9,866 nt of DNA from JBLHGU01 sp047615875 (GTDB lineage: Bacteria; Pseudomonadota; Gammaproteobacteria; Arenicellales; CAJQKF01), in contig JBLHGU010000194.1 in the NCBI GenBank assembly GCA_047615875.1, forward strand, positions 1 through 9,866. The letters run 5' to 3'. This document shows positions 5,177 to 9,866 of the stretch, piece after piece. The notes under the pieces are model-generated. The model was given only the letters and a program-made list of their open reading frames with translations. It was not told the origin of the DNA and did no database searches. How positions within the stretch are numbered: the stretch's first letter is position 1; the number at the start of each line of letters is the position of its first letter. The translations under genes were made by a program, and so were the position numbers.

Positions 5177-5983
5177 ATGTTCCGGGAGAAGTCCATGCTA
5201 AATGCGATTAAATTTAAACCTACCCAGTTTTCGTGCAGTCATTGTGGTTTATCCGAACTGTGTGTAACTCACGGTTTGACCGAAAAGGAATTTAATCAAT
5301 TCGACGATACCATTGATCACAGGCAACAATATAATCGAAGTGATTATCTGTATCACGGAGGTGACACGATGCAATCCGTTTACGCGGTACGCACAGGATC
5401 GTTCAAGGTAACCACATCAGACTCTGAGGGTACCGAGCAAGTTCTCGGGTTTTATTTCCCCGGTGATCTGATCGGACTGGAAGGGTTTGCCGACCAGCAA
5501 CACCACTGTGATGTCACTGCGTTGGAGAGCGCTTCTGTTTGCCAACTGTCCTGCACCGACCTCGAAGTATTAAGTGGTCAATTCCCCAGCTTACGTCGCG
5601 AAGTAATGATGTTGTTTGGACGCGAAATTACCAACAGTCATCGCAAACTACTGGTGTTAGGCAAGATGAATGCAGAAGAGCGGATTGCCGCATTCTTGAC
5701 CAAAATATCGGGTGATTTTTCCAGACGCGGATTTTCATCGACTGAATTTAATATGAGTATGTCACGACAAGACATCGCCAATTATATGGGACTCGCCTCT
5801 GAAACGGTCAGTCGAGTATTTTCGCAGATGCAGGAAGACAGCTTGATCGTAGTAAATCGCCGCAACGTGCACATACTCGATATCGACTCATTGTGCGAGC
5901 TGGCTCACGAAACACCGGTCATGCTGGATTACCTGCCACGTCAGCAAGTCAGCCGACATGCGGCCTTTAGTAGGGCTGGATAA
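5177..5983 (+). CDS. fnr: FNR/Anr-type [4Fe-4S] oxygen-responsive transcription regulator
   Basis: This is a CRP/FNR family activator. The N-terminus carries C20-x2-C23-x5-C29 (FSCSHCGLSELC), and C122 lies in the beta-roll (ASVCQLSC). These are the four ligands of the oxygen-labile [4Fe-4S] cluster, at the same numbers as in E. coli FNR when counted from 5177. The effector fold covers about 35-150, the dimerisation helix about 135-165 (NAEERIAAFLTKIS), and the HTH about 195-225 with SRQDIANYMGLASETVSRVF. The Glu, Ser and Arg of ETVSR are those that read TTGAT. Length 268 is normal for the family with a slightly extended C-terminal tail. The probable start is ATG 5195 (262 residues), because GGGAG (5184-5188) lies six bases before it, while 5177 has no good ribosome site. 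Divergent from fixLJ and preceded by a perfect FNR box. Confidence 0.96.
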   Translation: MFREKSMLNAIKFKPTQFSCSHCGLSELCVTHGLTEKEFNQFDDTIDHRQQYNRSDYLYHGGDTMQSVYAVRTGSFKVTTSDSEGTEQVLGFYFPGDLIGLEGFADQQHHCDVTALESASVCQLSCTDLEVLSGQFPSLRREVMMLFGREITNSHRKLLVLGKMNAEERIAAFLTKISGDFSRRGFSSTEFNMSMSRQDIANYMGLASETVSRVFSQMQEDSLIVVNRRNVHILDIDSLCELAHETPVMLDYLPRQQVSRHAAFSRAG

Positions 5984-6141
5984 ATCAACAGCGAGGCAAA
6001 AGAAATGTTTGTCCGCTAAGAAATTCAAAAATACAGAATACAGAGGATCCTTTGGGTAATTGTGCCTACCCAGTGACAATCGGGGTCAGGGAAATTAACC
6101 AGGATCGAATGAATTTCTCTCTCGGTTAACAGTGGTTTCGT

Positions 6142-6161
6142 CTGGGATGTTCGAATCCCAG
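6142..6161 (+). repeat. Perfect hairpin resembling a tRNA T-arm
   Basis: CTGGGAT-GTTCGA-ATCCCAG has a 7-bp perfect stem and 6-nt loop. GTTCGAATCCC is the sequence of many tRNA T-arms, but the stem is two bases off register and no acceptor, D or anticodon arm can be found upstream. It could be a tRNA fragment or chance. Confidence 0.35.
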
Positions 6162-6203
6162 CAATAATATCTTGAAACGATAAAATTCACACTAACTCTA
6201 GAC

Positions 6204-6239
6204 CTGCCATAACAATATTATGATCGGCAGTGTTTTTTT
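6204..6239 (+). terminator. Intrinsic terminator-like hairpin with T-tract (fnr direction)
   Basis: CTGCC (6204-6208) pairs with GGCAG (6226-6230), with ATAA/TTAT pairing inside and a GATC bulge. It is followed by TG and seven T residues. It is oriented to end plus-strand transcripts from fnr or from a small RNA in the spacer. Confidence 0.6.
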
Positions 6240-6244
6240 GAAAT

Positions 6245-6280
6245 AAACGGGGCCATATATTAATGACTAAGACCCCGTTT
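6245..6280 (-). terminator. Terminator-like hairpin for glnK-amtB
   Basis: AAACGGGG (6245-6252) and CCCCGTTT (6273-6280) form an 8-bp stem with a 20-nt loop, 22 bp beyond the amtB stop. On the minus strand the stem runs into GTTTATTT, a modest U-rich tail. It could act in both directions. Confidence 0.55.
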
Positions 6281-6302
6281 AAATGCCCGATCTATTCAGG
6301 CT

Positions 6303-7574
6303 TTAAGCGCCTTTGTAAAATTCTGGATAGGCCTCCATTCCACATTCGGCGAGATCGACACCATTATATTCCTCTTCTTCGGTGACTCGAATCCCCATGG
6401 TTTTCTTGAGCGCAAACCAGACTATAAAGCTGCTGCCAAAGACCCAGACGAAGATAGTTGCTGCTCCGACTATTTGGCCGACAAAGCTGGCTGAATCGTT
6501 GGTTAATGGCACTGCCATCAGTCCCCAGAATCCAACAACACCATGAACTGAGATCGCACCGACTGGATCATCAATCCTCAGTTTATCGAGTCCAATAATC
6601 GCAAAGACCACAATGACTCCGCCGATCGCGCCGATAACCGTGGACATTAATACACTCGGAGTCGATGGTTCGGCTGTTATTGCAACCAGTCCCGCGAGGG
6701 CACCATTCAGCGCCATCGTAAGGTCGGCCTTGCCGAATAAAATCCTTGCCAGTACGACGGCAGCAATAACGCCCCCGGTTGCAGCAGCATTGGTATTGAC
6801 GAATACCATAGCGACGGAGTTGGCACTGGCTACGTCGGCCAGTTTCAATACTGAACCACCGTTAAATCCAAACCAGCCCAACCATAGGATAAAGGTACCT
6901 AGCGTTGCCAGAGGGAGATTTGCGCCGGGAATCGGGTTGATCTGTCCGTTCTTACCGTATTTACCCTTTCTGGCGCCTAGCAGTAAAACACCTGATAATG
7001 CTGCTGCTGCGCCGGCCATATGAACAATTCCGGAGCCTGCAAAATCTGAAAATCCAAAATCATCGCCAAGACTAAAGAGTCCAAAAACTTCACCGCCACC
7101 CCAGGTCCAGTAACCCTCTACCGGATAGATGACGCCGGTCAATACGACCGCAAACAATACAAAGGCCCAGAGTTTCATGCGTTCTGCCACGGCACCGGAG
7201 ACGATAGACATTGCAGTTGCCACGAAGACTACCTGAAAGAAAAAGTCTGATGCTCCGGAATAAACAGAATCACCTTCGAAGCCATTTTCTTCTGACGAAG
7301 CGAGTGCGTCTGCCAATAGTGTGTCACCGCCGGCAAGACCTGAGAGAAACCAGTCTCCGCCATACATGATGTGATAACCCGACACCATGTACATGATGCA
7401 GGCGACGGCGAACAGAATAACGTTTTTGGTCAGAATCTCGGTTGTGTTCTTGGCTCGAACAAGTCCGGCTTCGAGCATGGAGAAACCAGCTGCCATCCAC
7501 ATGACAAGGGCGCCGCACATTAGAAAATAAAAGGTATCGAGTGCGTATTGTAATTGAAATAGGTTACTTTCCAT
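6303..7574 (-). CDS. amtB: Ammonium transporter AmtB
   Basis: The 423-residue polytopic membrane protein of the Amt/Mep/Rh family forms trimers that conduct ammonium across the inner membrane. About eleven hydrophobic segments are visible. Hallmarks are AGFSMLEAGLVRAKNT (29-44), D177 in DFAGSGIVHMAGA, and the pore twin histidines H185 and H344 (ISVHGVVGFWG). Also present are LGWFGFNGGS (232-241) and the cytoplasmic tail EEEEYNGVDLAECGMEAYPE (399-418), the region that contacts GlnK. The extracellular loop at about 77-108 is rich in Asp and Glu. The ATG at 7574 is preceded by TAGGAG, which overlaps the glnK stop codon, and only 9 bp separate the two genes, so they are one operon. A terminator-like hairpin follows the stop. 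Intact and of usual length. Confidence 0.98.
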   Translation of the reverse strand: MESNLFQLQYALDTFYFLMCGALVMWMAAGFSMLEAGLVRAKNTTEILTKNVILFAVACIMYMVSGYHIMYGGDWFLSGLAGGDTLLADALASSEENGFEGDSVYSGASDFFFQVVFVATAMSIVSGAVAERMKLWAFVLFAVVLTGVIYPVEGYWTWGGGEVFGLFSLGDDFGFSDFAGSGIVHMAGAAAALSGVLLLGARKGKYGKNGQINPIPGANLPLATLGTFILWLGWFGFNGGSVLKLADVASANSVAMVFVNTNAAATGGVIAAVVLARILFGKADLTMALNGALAGLVAITAEPSTPSVLMSTVIGAIGGVIVVFAIIGLDKLRIDDPVGAISVHGVVGFWGLMAVPLTNDSASFVGQIVGAATIFVWVFGSSFIVWFALKKTMGIRVTEEEEYNGVDLAECGMEAYPEFYKGA

Positions 7575-7583
7575 TGTTAACTC

Positions 7584-7922
7584 CTAAAGTGCTGTTGAGC
7601 CGGCTTCGCCGGTTCGTATGCGGACAACCTGTTCGAGGTTTGTGACGAATATTTTTCCATCTCCAATTTTCCCAGTGTTGGCATTCTGGATGATGGCTTC
7701 GATGGTTTGATCGAGAAGGTCATCATCGATCGCAATTTCCAATTTGATCTTGGGCAGAAAATCGACAACATACTCGGCACCTCTGTACAATTCGGTATGT
7801 CCTTTCTGACGTCCGAACCCTTTAACTTCGGATACGGTTAAACCTTGAATGCCGATATCTGCGAGACCCTGGCGGATATCGTCCAATTTGAAAGGTTTAA
7901 TGATTGCGGTCACTATTTTCAT
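7584..7922 (-). CDS. glnK: Nitrogen regulatory PII protein GlnK
   Basis: The 112-residue trimeric PII signal protein matches the family length exactly. It begins MKIVTAIIKPFKLDDIR. The T-loop GRQKGHTELYRGAEYVVDF carries Y51, the uridylylation site. Other PII signatures are LEIAIDDD and TGKIGDGKIFV (residues 83-93), the latter being the ATP/2-oxoglutarate-binding B-loop, and the C-terminal RIRTGE. It should sense 2-oxoglutarate and ATP/ADP and block AmtB when nitrogen is plentiful. The start ATG at 7922 has GGAG seven bases upstream. It heads the glnK-amtB operon. I could not find a sigma54 -24/-12 element upstream, although such operons are often NtrC/sigma54-controlled. Confidence 0.98.
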   Translation of the reverse strand: MKIVTAIIKPFKLDDIRQGLADIGIQGLTVSEVKGFGRQKGHTELYRGAEYVVDFLPKIKLEIAIDDDLLDQTIEAIIQNANTGKIGDGKIFVTNLEQVVRIRTGEAGSTAL

Positions 7923-7945
7923 GAAATGCTCCAGATTTAAAGATG

Positions 7946-7951
7946 ACTATA
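7946..7951 (-). promoter_or_regulatory. Possible -10 element for glnK-amtB
   Basis: TATAGT on the minus strand lies about 24 nt before the glnK ATG. CTTGCC sits 15 bp further upstream as a poor -35. No GG-N10-GC sigma54 motif is visible in the spacer. Confidence 0.3.
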
Positions 7952-8013
7952 TTTTGCTGATGACTGGGCAAGGCACCTAATTATCGATAAAATTGGTCAT
8001 GGCCAGGTAATAT

Positions 8014-8042
8014 TTGCACTAAAATATTGCAAAAAATATTTT
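8014..8042 (+). promoter_or_regulatory. Predicted sigma70 promoter for ubiK(-comM)
   Basis: TTGCAC (8014-8019), a 17-bp AT-rich spacer and TATTTT (8037-8042) lie about 25 nt upstream of the ubiK ATG. Spacing is optimal and both hexamers are partial matches. Confidence 0.45.
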
Positions 8043-8066
8043 TAAACGCACCATAATGGAACGACC

Positions 8067-8315
8067 ATGATCAATAATCAGGACTTGAATCGACTTTCAG
8101 AGAAAATTAATCAGTTAATACCTGCGGGTATGCAATCTATAAAATCTGATTTTGAAGCGAAATTGAAATTGTTATTACAGCAACAATTGAGTGAACTTGA
8201 ATTTGTCAGTCGTGAAGAATTTGATATACAAAGTCGTGTTCTGCAGAGGACGCGAACCCGCCTTGAGGCGCTCGAAAGCCGAATAAATCAATTGGAAGAG
8301 CGTGTCAGTCAATAA
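8067..8315 (+). CDS. ubiK: Ubiquinone biosynthesis accessory factor UbiK (YqiC/BMFP family)
   Basis: The 82-residue protein has the UbiK/BMFP layout: an N-terminal amphipathic helix (LNRLSEKINQLIPAGMQSIK), a middle helix (KLKLLLQQQLSELEFVSREE), then the hallmark FVSREEFDIQSRVLQRTR and a C-terminal leucine-rich coiled coil (LEALESRINQLEER). In E. coli UbiK works with UbiJ in the soluble Ubi complex that makes ubiquinone under aerobic conditions. The ATG at 8067 follows a weak GGA. It is divergent from glnK, 144 bp away, and 18-27 bp upstream of comM on the same strand, so the two are likely cotranscribed. Length is normal. Confidence 0.95.
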   Translation: MINNQDLNRLSEKINQLIPAGMQSIKSDFEAKLKLLLQQQLSELEFVSREEFDIQSRVLQRTRTRLEALESRINQLEERVSQ

Positions 8316-8333
8316 ACTTAACCTCCTGACGGA

Positions 8334-9854
8334 ATGGAATCCATGTCACTCAAACAACTATTTACTCGTGCCCAGGTAGGAATTGACGCTCCGCGAGTGA
8401 GTGTCGAAGTCCATATTTCCAATGGTCTGCCAGCCTTTACGATGGTTGGATTGCCTGAAACGGCGGTCCGTGAATCACGTGATCGAGTCCGTTCGGCCAT
8501 TATTAACTCGGGATTTGAATTTCCTGCTCGAAGAATTACGGTCAACCTCGCGCCAGCCGACCTACCCAAAGAGGGGGGTCGTTACGATCTTGCCATAGCG
8601 CTTGGCATTTTGGCGGCCTCTGATCAAACGGATATATCGACAATTTCTGAATTCGATTGCTACGGAGAGTTAGCCCTGGGTGGAGAATGTCGTCCGGTTA
8701 GAGGACTGTTGCCCGCATTGGTCGCGGCTAAAGGGCTGGGGCATAAGGCTCTCATACCCATCGGGAATCAATCAGAAGCGATGTTGGTTAAGGGCTGTGA
8801 GATATTAACGACATCTAGTCTTGCCGAGGTCTGCAGCAGCTTAAGTGGCGGGTGTGCGTTACCAAAAGTTGTTTCAGCGCTTCCTCAACCGATTACGACT
8901 CATTATTTAGATCTTGCCGATGTTTATGGCCAGTTACAGGCAAAACGGGCGCTCGAAATAGCCGCCAGTGGCGGACATCATCTACTAATGATGGGACCTC
9001 CGGGAACCGGTAAATCGATGCTTGCCATGCGACTGACCGGCATCCTGCCGCCAATGACCGAGCCCGAAGCGATGAGCACTGCCAGTATTCGATCAATCAG
9101 TCATAAAGCGGTCACGCCCGCGAACTGGCTCGAAAGACCCTTTCAGTCGCCCCACCACACAGTCTCCGGAGTGGCGCTGGTCGGAGGGGGTAGTAATCCG
9201 GCGCCGGGCGAAATTTCTCTGGCCCATAACGGTGTTTTATTTCTCGATGAATTGACAGAATTTGATCGTAAATCGATTGAGGTCCTGCGAGAACCGCTTG
9301 AAACAGGGCAGATTCATATTTCACGGGCTGCACGTCGTGCTGAATTCCCTGCAAGGTTTCAATTAGTCGCAGCCATGAATCCCTGCCCGGGAGGTTGTGA
9401 GTCAATGCGAAGCTGTCAGTGTAGTGCGGAACAGTTGAATCGGTATCGAAATAAAATATCGTCGCCGCTACTGGATCGTATTGATATACAGATTGAGTTA
9501 CCTCGGCTAGAAAATCATGAACTACTGTCGCGGCGAGAGAAAACAGGAGAATCCAGCGAAATCGTACGCGCCAGAGTAACCCGAGCGCATAGTCTTCAAT
9601 TAGAACGGCAGGGCAAGTTGAATGCGGTATTGAATAATCAGCAAATTGAGAAATTTTGCCAGGTTGGAACTGAAGCAGAAAATTTGCTGATGAACGCCAT
9701 CGATAAGCTGAGGTTGACTGCTCGCAGTTATCACAAGATTTTGAAGTTGGCTCGAACCATTGCCGATATTGATACTGCTGTACACATAAATACAAATCAT
9801 ATCAGTGAGGCGATTCGGTATCGCCAGGCCGACCGAAAAAGACCACAGGCATAA
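8334..9854 (+). CDS. comM: ComM / YifB family AAA+ ATPase (Mg chelatase-like helicase)
   Basis: The full-length 503-506 residue protein has an N-terminal Lon-protease-like ChlI domain (VEVHISNGLPAFTMVGLPET, NLAPADLPKEGGRYDLAIAL). It then has a Mg-chelatase AAA+ core with Walker A GPPGTGKS (221-228), Walker B VLFLDEL (301-307), SPHHTVSG, VGGGSNPAPGEISLAHNG and RFQLVAAMNPCP. A Cys cluster C351, C355, C361, C363 precedes SPLLDRIDIQIELP, and the C-terminal domain contains ARTIADID (473-480). ComM is a hexameric helicase that promotes branch migration during natural transformation. Residues are counted from ATG 8334. The second ATG at 8343 (MSLKQLF) matches the family start (E. coli MSLSIVH) and follows GGAATCC, so 8343 is preferred. 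The gene ends 12 bp before the window edge. Confidence 0.97.
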   Translation: MESMSLKQLFTRAQVGIDAPRVSVEVHISNGLPAFTMVGLPETAVRESRDRVRSAIINSGFEFPARRITVNLAPADLPKEGGRYDLAIALGILAASDQTDISTISEFDCYGELALGGECRPVRGLLPALVAAKGLGHKALIPIGNQSEAMLVKGCEILTTSSLAEVCSSLSGGCALPKVVSALPQPITTHYLDLADVYGQLQAKRALEIAASGGHHLLMMGPPGTGKSMLAMRLTGILPPMTEPEAMSTASIRSISHKAVTPANWLERPFQSPHHTVSGVALVGGGSNPAPGEISLAHNGVLFLDELTEFDRKSIEVLREPLETGQIHISRAARRAEFPARFQLVAAMNPCPGGCESMRSCQCSAEQLNRYRNKISSPLLDRIDIQIELPRLENHELLSRREKTGESSEIVRARVTRAHSLQLERQGKLNAVLNNQQIEKFCQVGTEAENLLMNAIDKLRLTARSYHKILKLARTIADIDTAVHINTNHISEAIRYRQADRKRPQA

Positions 9855-9866
9855 AAAAGCGGAGTA

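Larger units (their letters stand above)
5984..6302. other. 319-bp convergent spacer between fnr and amtB with several hairpins
   Basis: No protein-coding frame is convincing. It contains, from left to right, TGGGTA..TACCCA near 6053-6071, a 7-bp perfect hairpin at 6142-6161, a plus-strand terminator-like hairpin at 6204-6239 and a second terminator-like hairpin at 6245-6280. The first terminator lies about 220 nt beyond the fnr stop, leaving room for a long 3' UTR or a small RNA. Confidence 0.5.

Noticed and set aside
6100..6170. tRNA gene ending in GTTCGAATCCCAGC
   Set aside because: No acceptor stem partner, D-arm or anticodon arm can be built upstream, and the T-stem is out of register.
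6613..7023. Plus-strand open frame of 136 codons opposite amtB
   Set aside because: Low-complexity Ala/Pro-rich translation created by the antisense of amtB membrane segments.
7923..8066. Sigma54 (-24/-12) promoter for glnK, for example TGGCCAGGTAATATTTGCA on the plus strand
   Set aside because: The GG to GC distance is 13 bp instead of 10 and the orientation points to ubiK, not glnK. No GG-N10-GC was found on the minus strand.
9112..9795. Long minus-strand open frame of 227 codons opposite comM
   Set aside because: It is a shadow of the strongly conserved comM frame; its translation shows no family resemblance.

Overview
The window looks like chromosomal DNA of a free-living or facultatively anaerobic gammaproteobacterium. 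The proteins are of gammaproteobacterial type (UbiK, ComM, an FNR/Anr-type regulator, glnK-amtB). The order glnK-amtB / ubiK / comM, as far as I recall, resembles the arrangement in Pseudomonas-like genomes. No species can be named from the sequence alone.

Left part (1-2058): a patch of gene decay. It holds the C-terminal two thirds of hemN (oxygen-independent coproporphyrinogen III oxidase, minus strand, running off the left edge) with a frameshift and no N-terminus. Next comes a large imperfect palindrome in unassigned DNA. Then follows a 'host attachment' family gene (plus strand) broken by an in-frame TAA. Last is a badly deleted APH/ATP-binding kinase fusion gene (plus strand) that has lost its catalytic Asp and most of its middle. 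Nothing intact is seen in the first 2.2 kb.

Middle part (2244-5983): a signal-transduction block centred on oxygen. On the minus strand lie a FixL-like PAS-PAS histidine kinase and a FixJ-like response regulator that overlap by 8 bp, followed by a stand-alone receiver domain. That receiver has the phospho-acceptor Asp replaced by Glu and one metal-binding Asp replaced by Pro, so it is probably a non-phosphorylatable pseudo-receiver. Divergent from them is an FNR-type [4Fe-4S] regulator with all four cluster cysteines. A perfect FNR box (TTGAT-N4-ATCAA) lies just upstream of its own start. A near-match to the same box sits in a palindrome just upstream of the stand-alone receiver. The divergent intergenic region also carries the 3' end of a lost plus-strand gene.

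Right part (6303-9854): the nitrogen-sensing pair glnK-amtB on the minus strand, then divergently ubiK (ubiquinone biosynthesis accessory factor) and comM (YifB-type AAA+ helicase of natural transformation), both intact on the plus strand.

How the genes may fit together (inference): FixL/FixJ and FNR would form two oxygen-responsive layers in one locus, with the degenerate receiver as a possible extra partner. hemN is a common FNR/Anr target and is often a neighbour of such genes; here it is dead. The unusual content is the pseudo-receiver with its FNR-like box, the adjacency of the heme-type and Fe-S-type sensor systems, and the cluster of neighbouring pseudogenes. No CRISPR array, intact insertion sequence, rRNA or convincing tRNA is visible.
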